Shown here piece by piece: positions 17,237 through 27,255 of a DNA stretch of 55,475 bases (position 1 is the first letter of the stretch; every line of letters starts with the position of its first letter). Position numbers and translations under genes: made by a program. Below the pieces are notes generated by a model, which did not search any database, was not told where the DNA came from, and worked only from the letters and a program-made list of their open reading frames with translations. Origin of the DNA: a virus; IMG/VR virus record IMGVR_UViG_3300025430_000028, positions 1 through 55,475 of that record. One strand, written 5' to 3'.

Positions 17237-18688
17237 TTAATCTAAAATACCTATTTTGCTTTTATTTCCTTGTTGTTTTTGTGATGATGGAGGAGCTGCC
17301 ATATTTGGGTCTAAAAAAGTCTTACCATACATCTTTTTAAATTTAGGAGTTAATGATTCTGCTGGGAATGTTTCTGAATCATTTCTAATAAATTGTCCTT
17401 TTGTATTATACTTAGGTATTATTGTTGTAAATTCTTTAGTTTGTGGATTATAATTAACGGACTTAGCTCCTCCGAAAACACTTTTTAATTCATCAGGACT
17501 TGGCTTTATTTGAACATTTGTAGTAAATGGTAATTCGCTAGTACCCCCAAATTGAGATATATTTTTTGGTGCTGAACTTATTAATTGCTGTATTCTATTA
17601 TTTGCAATATCTTCATTTTGCTGGTCTATACTACTTTTCAATTTAGTTTCAGAAGCTCCTTTCGCTTGCTCCCTGATAGGGATTAATGCAGACTCTCTAG
17701 CTATTTCTTGTGCAATAGTTTTTGGAGTATTTCTTTGTTTTTCCTCATATTGACCTTGTTGCAAACCGCCTAATGCATGCCCATAAGCTATATCTGATGG
17801 TTTTAAACTTAATACTCTTTCTTGATTTAAAGTTCCTTTTTTAGCAATACTTCCATCGGGCAATGTAGTATCTTTATCATATACTAAATCTTTATACCTA
17901 GCATCTCCCTTATTAATTAAATTAGAAACGGCTAAATTTTGTTCATCAGCAGTTAAATCTTTTATTTTTTGTTGATATTTAGGAGAATTGCTATAAAAAC
18001 CTAAAACATTATTATATGCAGAATTTAATGCATTTTGGTCATAATTAGATGTTGTTCTAACTAATTGAGTATTATTATTTTTATCTTCAGAAATAACTTT
18101 TTCGCTTTTATTTGGCTTTAATCCTGAAAATGCATATGAATGTAACTTAGCTAAATCATCATTAGTGAATGGCTGTTTAAAACTTAAATCCTCTTCACTA
18201 ATAGAATTGAAATTAGGATTATTTATCCATTTACCAGTATCATCTTTAATCATTCTTGGTTGATGCAACTGATTCAATGTTTGTAAAGAATTAGTATCTA
18301 AATTTTCTTTACCTTTCTTTTGTATTAAACTACCTATTGTTTTATCAGTATTTAAATCTTGTTTACTTTGAGCAATTAATCCAAGCATCCTATTGGCTTG
18401 AGACCTATAATTCATTGCTTCAGGAGTATCTCCTTTTCTTATAGCATCTTTATTTTTTAAATAATAATTATTAAAGTCATTTTTCATGTCAAATAAACTC
18501 TGAACATCTTTTTCGTGCATACCAGTTGGAGTAATATTATCTCCTAATTGGCTATAGTATTTATCTAATGCATCATTTTTAGCTTCTTCTTTAGCTTTAT
18601 TTTGCAAATACATATTTACATATGGTGTACTATCTAGTACAACTGCACTACCGTATGGATTAACTGATGTTTGTAGTAAATCTGCCAT
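17237..18688 (-). CDS. Internal virion-type protein, unknown
   Basis: 483 residues, helical, polar and rich in K, N, Q and S, with no membrane segment. It begins MADLLQTSVNPYGSAVVLDS and contains long coiled-coil-like stretches (LQNKAKEEAKNDALDKYYSQ). It lies between the giant virion protein (29 bp) and an Ala/Gln-rich ejection-type protein (32 bp). In podoviruses, proteins with this composition between the tail genes and a giant protein are usually capsid-internal cargo ejected with DNA. That assignment is by context only; no domain is recognised. Confidence 0.65.
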   Translation of the reverse strand: MADLLQTSVNPYGSAVVLDSTPYVNMYLQNKAKEEAKNDALDKYYSQLGDNITPTGMHEKDVQSLFDMKNDFNNYYLKNKDAIRKGDTPEAMNYRSQANRMLGLIAQSKQDLNTDKTIGSLIQKKGKENLDTNSLQTLNQLHQPRMIKDDTGKWINNPNFNSISEEDLSFKQPFTNDDLAKLHSYAFSGLKPNKSEKVISEDKNNNTQLVRTTSNYDQNALNSAYNNVLGFYSNSPKYQQKIKDLTADEQNLAVSNLINKGDARYKDLVYDKDTTLPDGSIAKKGTLNQERVLSLKPSDIAYGHALGGLQQGQYEEKQRNTPKTIAQEIARESALIPIREQAKGASETKLKSSIDQQNEDIANNRIQQLISSAPKNISQFGGTSELPFTTNVQIKPSPDELKSVFGGAKSVNYNPQTKEFTTIIPKYNTKGQFIRNDSETFPAESLTPKFKKMYGKTFLDPNMAAPPSSQKQQGNKSKIGILD

Positions 18689-18720
18689 TTTATATACTTA
18701 TAATTTTATTCTCTTTATTT

Positions 18721-19476
18721 TTATTCCCATCCTAGCATTACAGCAGGAGTTCTATTAACGCCTTGTATAGATGGCCCTGTCCCCCTAAAAGGTAATTGCT
18801 CAGGTGTATTTTCTGCCTGAACTATATTAGAGCCAATAGGTACTGTAGGAGCAGTAGGAGAACCTTTACCTATTGCCCCAAAAAAGACAGGAGGAGGCGT
18901 TTTAGTTTTTTTATCTTTATTATAAGCCATAATAGAACCACTTCCAGCAGCATTAAATATATTTTGTATCCCTGCTTGCTGAGATTGAGCAGCAGATGCG
19001 GCTTTCATGGCTTTTAAGTTAAGATTAGTTTGGTATGGATTTAACTGGTTATATTGATATTTCTGATTTTGAACTTGATTAGCGGCTTCAGCAGCTCCAC
19101 CTAATTGTTGAAAAGCTTGATTTTGTTGTTGTTGACCTGCAACAGCAGCTCTTTGAGAAGCATCTTCTTGTCCTGCTACTAATCCACCTACACCTGCTAA
19201 TGCATTTCTACTTCCTTGCAAAGCACTTAAGCCAGTTCCTAATCCTCTATCTGCTTGCTTTTGCATTAATCCATACATCGCACTTTGTCCTACAGGAACA
19301 TTAGCTCTATTTAAAGCTTGTTGATAATAATCCATTACGCCTTGACCTCCTGTATATTGAGGTGCATTTTGAGCAGCTTGCTCAAGTTCACGCTGTTTCC
19401 TACCTTTACCGCTAAATAGAGATTGACCAAGACCTATTGCTGCTTGCGCTCCTACTAATCCTGCTGTTAATGGCAT
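18721..19476 (-). CDS. Ala/Gln-rich ejection-type virion protein
   Basis: 251 residues starting MPLTAGLVGAQAAIGLGQSL, a glycine/alanine-rich amphipathic segment, then a Q/A-rich helical body (AAVAGQQQQNQAFQQLGGAA) and a flexible Pro-rich tail (KKTKTPPPVFFGAIGKG...). Small A/G/Q-rich proteins with a membrane-seeking N-terminus next to larger cargo proteins are typical DNA-ejection proteins of podoviruses (compare P22 gp7/gp20 in style, not in sequence). Spacing to its neighbours is 32 and 22 bp. Function is inferred from composition and place. Confidence 0.6.
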   Translation of the reverse strand: MPLTAGLVGAQAAIGLGQSLFSGKGRKQRELEQAAQNAPQYTGGQGVMDYYQQALNRANVPVGQSAMYGLMQKQADRGLGTGLSALQGSRNALAGVGGLVAGQEDASQRAAVAGQQQQNQAFQQLGGAAEAANQVQNQKYQYNQLNPYQTNLNLKAMKAASAAQSQQAGIQNIFNAAGSGSIMAYNKDKKTKTPPPVFFGAIGKGSPTAPTVPIGSNIVQAENTPEQLPFRGTGPSIQGVNRTPAVMLGWE

Positions 19477-19498
19477 AAAATATTATATTAATTTATTT

Positions 19499-20443
19499 CT
19501 AATCTTTTTGACTTGCTACTTTTTCTAAAAAATCTGATTTTGCTTCAGGGTCATTTTGAACTTTCATAAAATCTAATGCTGAGAAAAATTTAGTGTCCCC
19601 TCCCGGTAATAATAATTTTCCCATTTTACTTCCGGGTATTAAAAAAACTCTTGACCCTAAAGATTTTGTACCCTGAGTGCTTGCCGTTTTACCTTCATTT
19701 AATGATTTTTGATAATCAGATAATAATGTAGGATTTTTACTAGCTATAGTATCTATAACCTGTTGGCTAGGCTTATATATAACTATTCTTTCTCCTTTTG
19801 GTATTGTTCTAGCTATATGACTTTTAAAATCAGTCTCAGGTATATTATCATCTGTTGTAAATAATCCTGTCCCGCCTTGCCCTAAATCATAGTTATCATA
19901 CATTTTTACATTACCATTCTCATCCTTCCCCATAGCCAATCTCATATGATGCGGAACATTTTTTGCATCAATATACTGAATCATATCTCCCGGCTCAACT
20001 TTATTTTTAAAATCCTCTTCATCTTTTATTTCAATAGGATTAAAGCCTGCTTTTTTTGCATTTTTGGCAAATGAAGGATTGTATTTATATATATTTTGCC
20101 CTTCATTCTCTTTAGCTCCCGGAACTGGAACTGTTTCATCACTTTTACCAAAATCAACGCCAGAATGTCTATAAACATTACATACACCCGCTATACACCC
20201 AAGTCCACTTCCCGGCTCTTCTCCGGGAGGCGCAAAATAAATTCCATTTCTAAGCTGCTTTAAAGCAGATTTTGTTAAATAATCTCTAACAGCTTCATTT
20301 TTAGATGCACTAGGAACAGGAGGCTGCCCAACAGAAGTTGTAGCATTCATAGCTTTAACAGCATCGTTAGATGGCTGAGGCGCATTTGCGTTACCATTTA
20401 GCATGTTTTGTAATACAGTTGTAGCTTGTGCAGGAACTCCCAT
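19499..20443 (-). CDS. NlpC/P60- or CHAP-like cysteine peptidase candidate, virion-associated
   Basis: 314 residues. The central part reads like a papain-like peptidoglycan peptidase: GCIAGVCNVYRHSG (82-95) with a candidate nucleophile at Cys83 or Cys88, then PGDMIQYID (151-159), the usual strand before the catalytic His, and HHMRLAMG with His165/166, followed by DENGNVKMYDNYD. The PGD...H order is that of NlpC/P60 and CHAP enzymes, which cut the peptide part of peptidoglycan. No signal peptide; the N-terminus is A/Q/N-rich and the C-terminus basic. Placed among ejection proteins, it could be carried in the virion to open the wall at infection. The family call is by motif spacing only. Confidence 0.55.
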   Translation of the reverse strand: MGVPAQATTVLQNMLNGNANAPQPSNDAVKAMNATTSVGQPPVPSASKNEAVRDYLTKSALKQLRNGIYFAPPGEEPGSGLGCIAGVCNVYRHSGVDFGKSDETVPVPGAKENEGQNIYKYNPSFAKNAKKAGFNPIEIKDEEDFKNKVEPGDMIQYIDAKNVPHHMRLAMGKDENGNVKMYDNYDLGQGGTGLFTTDDNIPETDFKSHIARTIPKGERIVIYKPSQQVIDTIASKNPTLLSDYQKSLNEGKTASTQGTKSLGSRVFLIPGSKMGKLLLPGGDTKFFSALDFMKVQNDPEAKSDFLEKVASQKD

Positions 20444-20445
20444 AA

Positions 20446-20895
20446 TTAATAAACTAATTTTGTTACTAAATTATCTAAATAAATAAATTCATCTATAACT
20501 TCCATACCCATTTTAACCAAAAAACCAATCGCCCTTAAATTCTTACTCCACAAATGACATATAAAATTCTTACCTATTTTTTTAGCTATAGATGAGAAAA
20601 ATTGTCTCAAATATTGCCTATTTCTATATTGTATATTAAGACCAAAGCTTATCAATAATTTATCTTTATAAAAGAAATATCCTATTAATTTACCTTTTTC
20701 GTAAAATCCATAATAGTGCATTTCTCCCTCAACTTCTTCATAGCTTTTTTCTTTCCTTAATATATCTTCTACTATGTCATCTAAACTTTCAATAAATACT
20801 GTAGGGTCGTAATATTTAAAAATATCCATATCCCCAGCAAATGCCACTCTTATTGCATTCCCTAATTCGTTATGATTTATTTTCTTTACTATCAT
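20446..20895 (-). CDS. GNAT-like acetyltransferase fold, unknown substrate
   Basis: 149 residues with the layout of a GNAT domain: N-terminal helix, GFYEKGKLIGYFFYKDKLL strands (about 64-82), the acyl-CoA loop region replaced by NIQYRNRQYLRQFFSSIAKK (about 87-106), and a C-terminal SKNLRAIGFLVKMGMEVIDE segment resembling the N-xx-A-xx-ly-xk-GF pattern. In crAss-like and related phages such proteins occur among structural genes, possibly modifying or binding virion proteins. Its start overlaps the stop of the nozzle-like gene by 4 bp (ATGA), and it ends 2 bp before the peptidase-like gene. The fold is likely; activity is not established. Confidence 0.6.
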   Translation of the reverse strand: MIVKKINHNELGNAIRVAFAGDMDIFKYYDPTVFIESLDDIVEDILRKEKSYEEVEGEMHYYGFYEKGKLIGYFFYKDKLLISFGLNIQYRNRQYLRQFFSSIAKKIGKNFICHLWSKNLRAIGFLVKMGMEVIDEFIYLDNLVTKLVY

Positions 20896-23800
20896 GAATT
20901 TCTAGGGCTATCAATAAATTTAACACTTATTTCACTCAAAAATACTAAATTATTTGCATTATTTGATTGAAAATCTATTACTATATAATTCCCTTTCAAA
21001 CTATCTCCATTACCTATACCACCTATTGAATTAGTATCTCTTAAAAATACAGCTTCATAGTTACCTTCTAATTGAGCAAAATCAGATTCTACTAAGTTAC
21101 TTTGTTGGTTTGTAGTACCATAACTATATGAATTGGTAGATATTACAGGACAAGCCCAAATTCCGCTAGCTACCTCTTTTAAAGCTAAAAATGATTTATT
21201 TTCAACCAAAGTTTGATTAAATACAGCTTGAATAGAAGCAGCATATTGCGTACCATAAAAGTTGCAATAAGTAGCGTCTTTGCTATGTAAGTACATTTTA
21301 CCATTCTTCCAAGTATATACGTTTTCTTCTACTGCTAATAAATATTCTGGATGAAAATCATAAAATGAAGTATATGAATTTCTTTTCTCATTGAACGAAA
21401 AATTATAATCAGGTACTGTCTGATGAACAGAGCCTTTAATAATAGTTCCTCCTTGAAGTATAACATGGGCCTGCTCTTCAAAATAATCATAAACACCTAG
21501 AATCTTAGCTTTACCACCTTGATTACCATCAAATGATTGATTGTAATTACTTAAAAGACTTTTTATGTAATATTGACCTTTATATAATTCACTTATTGGA
21601 ACAAGCCCATCATCACTAAGTCTCATGTGGTATCCACGAATTGGGTCTACAAAATAATCTTGTATTTTACCACTCACTAATCCTGTATATTGCTCCCCTA
21701 GACCATATTCGCCTTTATAGTATTGTATATTGTTTGCAGTAATAATATCACTACTAATAATCAATTGATTTTCTCCTTGATTATTTTGAATATATTTAGT
21801 ATAAACACCATATTGTCCGCAAGCTCTATTTTGGAAAACTCTTAATATCCTGTCCCTAGCTTTAAATCTTTGAATATCCCCTCTGCTTGTATCTATTTCA
21901 TCATAATTAACAGGATAAAATCTATTAGTTTGATTTATATTAGTATTTTGCTGATACCCTAAGCTCCATCTAACCAATGTGCCATAAAATGCATCTTTAG
22001 CATTTACATCTATTACAAGTGGCCTTGAGTTAGAATTTGTTTCTATATTGTAAGTATCACTATAAGAATAATCATCTACATAAATAGGTATAGTATTTAA
22101 TGGGGTTATTTCCATTTCGAATCCACCTACATGCAAATCAATAACATTACTATCATTTGTAAATATTAAAGCTGACTTATATCCAGCAGGAATTTTAACA
22201 ATAGCATCTACATTTATTACATATTGTTGATTAACTACTGTTACTTGTTGAGTGCCTAATATTTGATTAGTAACAACAGTTCCTGTGCTATTGTAGCATT
22301 TAATAAAAGCCTTTATTGATGTAGATTGGTCTCCATTGCTATTATAAATACTAAATGTAAATTTAAATCTTACATTATAATCAACAGCAGATGTATTCCA
22401 ATAATTATATTCCCCATCAATCCATGTAGGCACTCCAGAATAAACAGTTGGGTCTCCTGCAATATCTGCATTTGTATGACCTATTGTATAATTTGTAGTT
22501 ACAACAGGAGTTGCTGCACTATTTATAGACCAAGTAACATATGAATTACTATATTTAGGATTACCAACACATTGTATTTGTACAGATGGACTTATTGTTA
22601 CATTTCTTTGTCTATAAAAAATATCTCCATCATTAATTTTAAGTATAGCAGGCTGAGAGCTTGTTTGGCTTTGATTATCTGCTAAATGATAGTATTGATT
22701 AGTACTCGAATTATACTCTATATTAAACTTTTCTCCAATTTCGTAATAAATCTGTTGGTCTGCTGAAAATGATAATGCTTTGTTGTAAATAAATATTTCA
22801 TAGTTTTGATAGTCAGGAGTACCATCAAATTTCATATCAGTACTTATATCTGTTGCAGGAGGATATGCTATTTTCAAGAAAGTACCAGTTTTAGCAATAC
22901 CATTCATGACTGGATTAACAGATAAGCCTAATATCTCATAATCATATCCTTTATTATACAAAGATGATGAAGGCGCACCTACTGAATTATATCTTTCTAT
23001 AAATCTAACTCTATCTCCCGGAGAAAATTCATATCCAACAACGCCCTGAGTAGCTTGTATTTGTAAATTATATTCGTATATATTATCTATACCAATATAT
23101 GCATATTTTTGATTTGGAGTAACAGTAACATCAACATCTGAAAATGCGCTAACACTTACCCAATATAAAGCCTTAATACCGTATGAAAGGTTATTAGACC
23201 TTACTATTTGATAATATTTAGCCCATGATGGAGCAAAGTTGTTTATAGTTATTAATCTATCTGTACTTATTTCTTGAGGTGGTATATAAGCTCCTCCAGA
23301 AACACTTGTACTTAAATTAAGACCTATATCAGTATTTACTCCATTAGTTTTACCATTCTCATCATAATAAACTATTCCATATTTATATGATGCATTTGCA
23401 AATAAACTATATAAAATATCCCATTCTGGATGAACTATACTAGAATTATCATGAATATCAGTAAATCCACATAAAATAACACCTGTATAACTTAAAACTA
23501 ACTCATTTGCGATAGTAGAAACTACCGTATATCCCTTTGCAACAGCAGCAGCAGATAGACCTGATATTGCACTTGATATAAGCTCATTTGTATTACTATA
23601 AGAAAAAGAAAGGTCGGTATATGTAGAAGAACCTGTATCGTACTTTCTAGCATATACATTATAAACGGCATACGCCAATGGAGTATACCCTCCTGTTGTT
23701 ACGCCATCAATTACTATTTTAATTGTATTGCTATTTGTTACATTTTCTGCAAAGAATAAAAATCCATTAGCACCAAGTCTTAAACTACCTGTGCTTTCTT

Positions 23801-24869
23801 GAGAAACAGTAGCATTTACAGTAACATTATTATATCCTTCTCTTATACCGCCATATATTAATGTAGACCCATTTAATAACTCTTGAGCATTTGCTGCATT
23901 TGGAACATAATCATAAAGTAATATCTGTTCAGCTTTATCTACAACTGTATAAACAGCATCATTGTAAAACTGAAATTTATATATATCATTATCAGGTATA
24001 GATAATAAAGTTTTATCAAATGATTGTATTAAAGAATAATCACTCGTAGCACCTGCTGTTGTTTCTCTAAATGCAACTTCTATTTTTCTAACACTAGGAT
24101 TACCTGTGTCAAAATACATTATTATATTATTATTCAAATATTTTGAATCAGTACCACTACCGAAAGTTCCATCATTATTTGGATAAAGAGGCAACGGAGT
24201 CTGACTTCCTGTACTCCATACAGATTTTTCATTATCATCATAAACAAATCTATATATAAATTGGAATAAACCATTTTTTAGATTGTTCCCAAGATAAGTA
24301 TTATCAAGCCCATAACAACATTGTATTGGGTTTGTTGGAGGAGCTTTTATTACATTTATATAATTTCTTTCTACGATACTATATGGAGTATATAAATATC
24401 TATCTATATTTATTTTAGTAGGTCTTCCTAAGATATCTACAAAATATAAAATATCATTTTCATTTATAGTTGGGCTGCCTGCATAAATAATATTAATATT
24501 AACTATTATTCTATCTAAATTAAAATTAAGAATATCTCCATCTGTATTTGACCCATTTTGTAATAATGTGTACCAAAATCCACTACTTAAATCATAAACA
24601 TAAATACCATGATTACCTTCATCATTATAATTAAATGAGAATATTCTTTCTCTTACTTGGTCATAATAAGAACTTATGCAAGTATTATTACCAGAAGATG
24701 GCAAATTAGTATTAGGGACTTCAGCATTACCAAAAACATTTTGCGCCCTCATGGCAACTCCATCCCCTCTAAAAGTTATATTTTTAGCATCTGTATGTGA
24801 ATAGAAATTCACCTCCGCATTAGGAGTATCAGTATCTAAGACACCATTAAATTTTCTTATCTCAGGCAT
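20892..24869 (-). CDS. Tail nozzle (muzzle-like) protein
   Basis: 1325 residues, beta-rich, Asn/Tyr/Ser-rich. The N-terminus (RKFNGVLDTDTPNAEVNFYS, then DAKNITFRGDG) has the GxLDTDxxPxxV...Y.DAxN pattern of podovirus tail nozzle proteins, in the manner of T7 gp12 and the crAss-like muzzle. A propeller-like series follows (GIYVYDLSSGFWYTL; ILYFVDILGRPTKIN). It lies directly downstream of the ring-type proteins, the usual order. It would form the distal DNA channel of the short tail. The identification rests on pattern memory, size and gene order. Confidence 0.7.
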   Translation of the reverse strand: MPEIRKFNGVLDTDTPNAEVNFYSHTDAKNITFRGDGVAMRAQNVFGNAEVPNTNLPSSGNNTCISSYYDQVRERIFSFNYNDEGNHGIYVYDLSSGFWYTLLQNGSNTDGDILNFNLDRIIVNINIIYAGSPTINENDILYFVDILGRPTKINIDRYLYTPYSIVERNYINVIKAPPTNPIQCCYGLDNTYLGNNLKNGLFQFIYRFVYDDNEKSVWSTGSQTPLPLYPNNDGTFGSGTDSKYLNNNIIMYFDTGNPSVRKIEVAFRETTAGATSDYSLIQSFDKTLLSIPDNDIYKFQFYNDAVYTVVDKAEQILLYDYVPNAANAQELLNGSTLIYGGIREGYNNVTVNATVSQESTGSLRLGANGFLFFAENVTNSNTIKIVIDGVTTGGYTPLAYAVYNVYARKYDTGSSTYTDLSFSYSNTNELISSAISGLSAAAVAKGYTVVSTIANELVLSYTGVILCGFTDIHDNSSIVHPEWDILYSLFANASYKYGIVYYDENGKTNGVNTDIGLNLSTSVSGGAYIPPQEISTDRLITINNFAPSWAKYYQIVRSNNLSYGIKALYWVSVSAFSDVDVTVTPNQKYAYIGIDNIYEYNLQIQATQGVVGYEFSPGDRVRFIERYNSVGAPSSSLYNKGYDYEILGLSVNPVMNGIAKTGTFLKIAYPPATDISTDMKFDGTPDYQNYEIFIYNKALSFSADQQIYYEIGEKFNIEYNSSTNQYYHLADNQSQTSSQPAILKINDGDIFYRQRNVTISPSVQIQCVGNPKYSNSYVTWSINSAATPVVTTNYTIGHTNADIAGDPTVYSGVPTWIDGEYNYWNTSAVDYNVRFKFTFSIYNSNGDQSTSIKAFIKCYNSTGTVVTNQILGTQQVTVVNQQYVINVDAIVKIPAGYKSALIFTNDSNVIDLHVGGFEMEITPLNTIPIYVDDYSYSDTYNIETNSNSRPLVIDVNAKDAFYGTLVRWSLGYQQNTNINQTNRFYPVNYDEIDTSRGDIQRFKARDRILRVFQNRACGQYGVYTKYIQNNQGENQLIISSDIITANNIQYYKGEYGLGEQYTGLVSGKIQDYFVDPIRGYHMRLSDDGLVPISELYKGQYYIKSLLSNYNQSFDGNQGGKAKILGVYDYFEEQAHVILQGGTIIKGSVHQTVPDYNFSFNEKRNSYTSFYDFHPEYLLAVEENVYTWKNGKMYLHSKDATYCNFYGTQYAASIQAVFNQTLVENKSFLALKEVASGIWACPVISTNSYSYGTTNQQSNLVESDFAQLEGNYEAVFLRDTNSIGGIGNGDSLKGNYIVIDFQSNNANNLVFLSEISVKFIDSPRNS

Positions 24870-24877
24870 AACTTATT

Positions 24878-25648
24878 TTATGATTTAACAGCCAATCTAG
24901 TGTACATTTGAGCCATTTCAAATGTTTCTTCTAAGTACAATGGTTTATATCTTGACATAGCCAATCTTCTTTCATTGTAATATTCATGTCTCCTATCTCT
25001 TTTATCTCCTAAATTACCTTTTCTAGTAGTTGGCATGTTAGCTATATCTTTCCAAGCTAAATAGGCTATTAAAGCTTCTCTAAATTGTAATGGAATATAA
25101 TACTCTTCTGTTTCTACAGGACTAGCTATATATTCTAAAATAATATAATTATAGAAGAAATTTTCATTTAAAAGTATCAATGAATTTTTTACATCAATAT
25201 TAAAGTTTCCTACAAATGGAGAACCACTAGGAATACCATAAATATTTCCATAAGCTATACCATCCCAGAAATTAAAGAATACAGGGGATTCTGGTGAATA
25301 ATAATCAAATAGTGTAGTATCTTGTGTCTGAGAGTCTCTTGTAGGAGTTAAATCAGCATAAGTAGTCATCTTTTGATTAAATATCAATGGAATTACTTCG
25401 CCCCTATCATTTAATACGCCTATTTTAGTATAATTAATATAATCAGCAGGAAGCAATACTGTCTGATTTGTAGCATCTACAGGAAGTTTTACCGATTTTA
25501 CTTGATAAAAAAAGTCAAGACCTAGCTGCTCCATACCCCTAAAGGCAAGCTGCCAAATCTTAAAATATTTATGATTAGACTGTTCTGATTCATCTAAGTA
25601 ATCATTAACAACCGAATCAATGGTTATATACCCCTGAACATTTTTCAT
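24878..25648 (-). CDS. Tail ring/tubular-type protein
   Basis: 256 residues starting MKNVQGYITIDSVVNDYLDE. The layout, a helical start, KIWQLAFRGMEQLGLDF, then VKSVKLPVDATNQTVLLPADYINYTKIGV, then a C-terminal FREALIAYLAWKDIA helix, resembles the head-tail ring or tubular proteins of podoviruses (T7 gp11 or P22 gp4 role) and the ring proteins of crAss-like phages. It lies 9 bp upstream of the nozzle gene and 5 bp downstream of a GroES gene. It likely forms a dodecameric ring between portal and nozzle. Inference from order and pattern. Confidence 0.6.
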   Translation of the reverse strand: MKNVQGYITIDSVVNDYLDESEQSNHKYFKIWQLAFRGMEQLGLDFFYQVKSVKLPVDATNQTVLLPADYINYTKIGVLNDRGEVIPLIFNQKMTTYADLTPTRDSQTQDTTLFDYYSPESPVFFNFWDGIAYGNIYGIPSGSPFVGNFNIDVKNSLILLNENFFYNYIILEYIASPVETEEYYIPLQFREALIAYLAWKDIANMPTTRKGNLGDKRDRRHEYYNERRLAMSRYKPLYLEETFEMAQMYTRLAVKS

Positions 25649-25653
25649 ATTAT

Positions 25654-25926
25654 CTATTTTTCAATATAAGCCAATATATCTTGCTGTTGCATCAGCACAT
25701 ATTTCTCTCCTTCATCTTCAATTTCAGTACCAGCTCCTTTTATATGGAAACATAATACATTAATTGGTAAGTTCATTGGTTTTTCTTTACTTCCATTCCC
25801 TACAGCTACAATCATTCCTCTATTACTCCTACTTTTAATACTATCAGGTACTATAATACCACCTAATGAAATACTTTCAGTATAATCAGGCTTGATTAAA
25901 ACTGAATTTTTAATCGGTCTTATCAT
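25654..25926 (-). CDS. groES: GroES-like co-chaperonin
   Basis: 90 residues matching the Cpn10 family along its length: RPIKNSVLIKPDYTES at the N-terminus, mobile-loop region GGIIVPDS (22-29), then RSNRGMIVAVGNGSKEKP, GTEIEDEGEKYVLM and the C-terminal QQDILAYIEK. Length is right for a GroES subunit. It caps the host GroEL; phages such as T4 (gp31) encode their own to fold the capsid protein. Here it sits between two tail-ring genes, suggesting that a virion protein needs it for folding. No GroEL gene is present, so it must work with host GroEL. Confidence 0.9.
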   Translation of the reverse strand: MIRPIKNSVLIKPDYTESISLGGIIVPDSIKSRSNRGMIVAVGNGSKEKPMNLPINVLCFHIKGAGTEIEDEGEKYVLMQQQDILAYIEK

Positions 25927-25939
25927 TGTTTTGTTTTTT

Positions 25940-26566
25940 TTATACTATATCAACACCATCATTAGCCAATTCTTTAGGCTGAGTTCTCTCCATAACTAAC
26001 GCCTTAGCTATAAATTCAGTAATAACAGGTATATAATCAGGCGGAACATTTATTTCGCTATTAATATCTGTACTATCGCCTCCACTAATCATTCTTATAT
26101 TAGCATTATATTCTAATAATGATGTTATACTTTTTAAATATATAGTAGAACCTTCATTCCAATATAAAATCTTTGAAGGTATTGGCCTCATACTATCTAC
26201 ATATCCTACTTGATTTATACTAAGAGGTATGCAATCTAATGATATTTGATTACCATTTGTAATTTTCAAAGAAGCGATACCTTCATTTCTACCAATTCCT
26301 ACAGGTACTTCTGGTAAGCTAATTTTATATGTAAATTGTTGACTATTTGATATATCTAATCCCCTATATGTAGTATAGAATGAATTATTTACAAATGATA
26401 TATTCTCAATTTGTACGTTATCGGTATAGTTTTTTCTAGCAGCAAAACCAACAGCTTGAGATAAGTATTGATTAACTAAATTAATAGTAATATTACTATC
26501 ATCTGCTGGCTCTTCACCATATATTTGTCTTAGTATTTGTTCGCAAAGTTGGTATCTAGTAAGCAT
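25940..26566 (-). CDS. Head-tail ring-type structural protein
   Basis: 208 residues. N-terminal helix MLTRYQLCEQILRQIYGEEP, then a beta-rich body (NSFYTTYRGLDISNSQQFTY; NEGIASLKITNGNQISLDCI) and a C-terminal helix (YIPVITEFIAKALVMERTQP). This helix-beta-helix order, with a C-terminal helix containing I-x-x-A-L-x-M, is repeated in the neighbouring ring-type proteins and in the ring proteins of crAss-like phages. The start shares one base with the stop of the upstream gene. Structural role inferred from order and pattern. Confidence 0.6.
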   Translation of the reverse strand: MLTRYQLCEQILRQIYGEEPADDSNITINLVNQYLSQAVGFAARKNYTDNVQIENISFVNNSFYTTYRGLDISNSQQFTYKISLPEVPVGIGRNEGIASLKITNGNQISLDCIPLSINQVGYVDSMRPIPSKILYWNEGSTIYLKSITSLLEYNANIRMISGGDSTDINSEINVPPDYIPVITEFIAKALVMERTQPKELANDGVDIV

Positions 26567-27234
26567 TATTGACCTCCTTGTTTAATTTCATTAGCATATA
26601 AGTCAATATTTTGAGATTGTAAGTTAACACCAACGAGTCTCAATGCTCTAGCTATAATATCAAGCATAGAAGTATCTAACCATACAGGGTCAGCACTTGT
26701 TGATGGATTATATACAGGTCTACCATTCCCATCTAATGTATATCCCCATGTAATTACAGGGGGCATACCTACATAATACAATATAGCACTACCTAATGAA
26801 GCAGGATAAAATGTATAACCAAGTTTATCTATCGTATATATAGGATTAGTTAATACAGGGTCTATTTGAGATTTAAGATATGAATATAATTTATTTCTAG
26901 GTACATATCTTATTCTATTTATACCATCACTCATCATTAATGTATCAGTATATTGATACCCTGAAGGATATAGAACATATCCTGTACCGTCTATAGTTAA
27001 TGTAGTTTTAGATATTAATGGCTCTAATTGTTGTCTAGTTACTTCTGTTAAGCCATAACTAACCTTAGAGACAGGCCTGCCATTTTGAAATTGTTGTAAA
27101 TCTCCTAGAAGATAATTCAAATATGACGTTTGAGCTTGGTTAATGACAATATCAAATTGGTCAGGAGATAAATATCCCTGTTGATTTTTGTTTACAATGT
27201 ATTGCATTAACTTATAGCAAAAGTCAACTGTCAC
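26566..27234 (-). CDS. Head-completion / ring-type structural protein
   Basis: 222 residues. The N-terminus (LMQYIVNKNQQGYLSPDQFD, then INQAQTSYLNYLLGD) is a pattern I associate with a conserved structural protein next to the capsid gene of crAss-like phages. A beta region follows (YVLYPSGYQYTDTLMM) and a C-terminal SMLDIIARALRLVGVNL helix. It is the first gene of the tail operon, with a terminator and a promoter-like box just upstream. Probably an adaptor ring below the portal. It overlaps the next gene by one base. Confidence 0.6.
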   Translation of the reverse strand: MTVDFCYKLMQYIVNKNQQGYLSPDQFDIVINQAQTSYLNYLLGDLQQFQNGRPVSKVSYGLTEVTRQQLEPLISKTTLTIDGTGYVLYPSGYQYTDTLMMSDGINRIRYVPRNKLYSYLKSQIDPVLTNPIYTIDKLGYTFYPASLGSAILYYVGMPPVITWGYTLDGNGRPVYNPSTSADPVWLDTSMLDIIARALRLVGVNLQSQNIDLYANEIKQGGQ

Positions 27235-27255
27235 TTTTATTTATTTTTTGTTACA

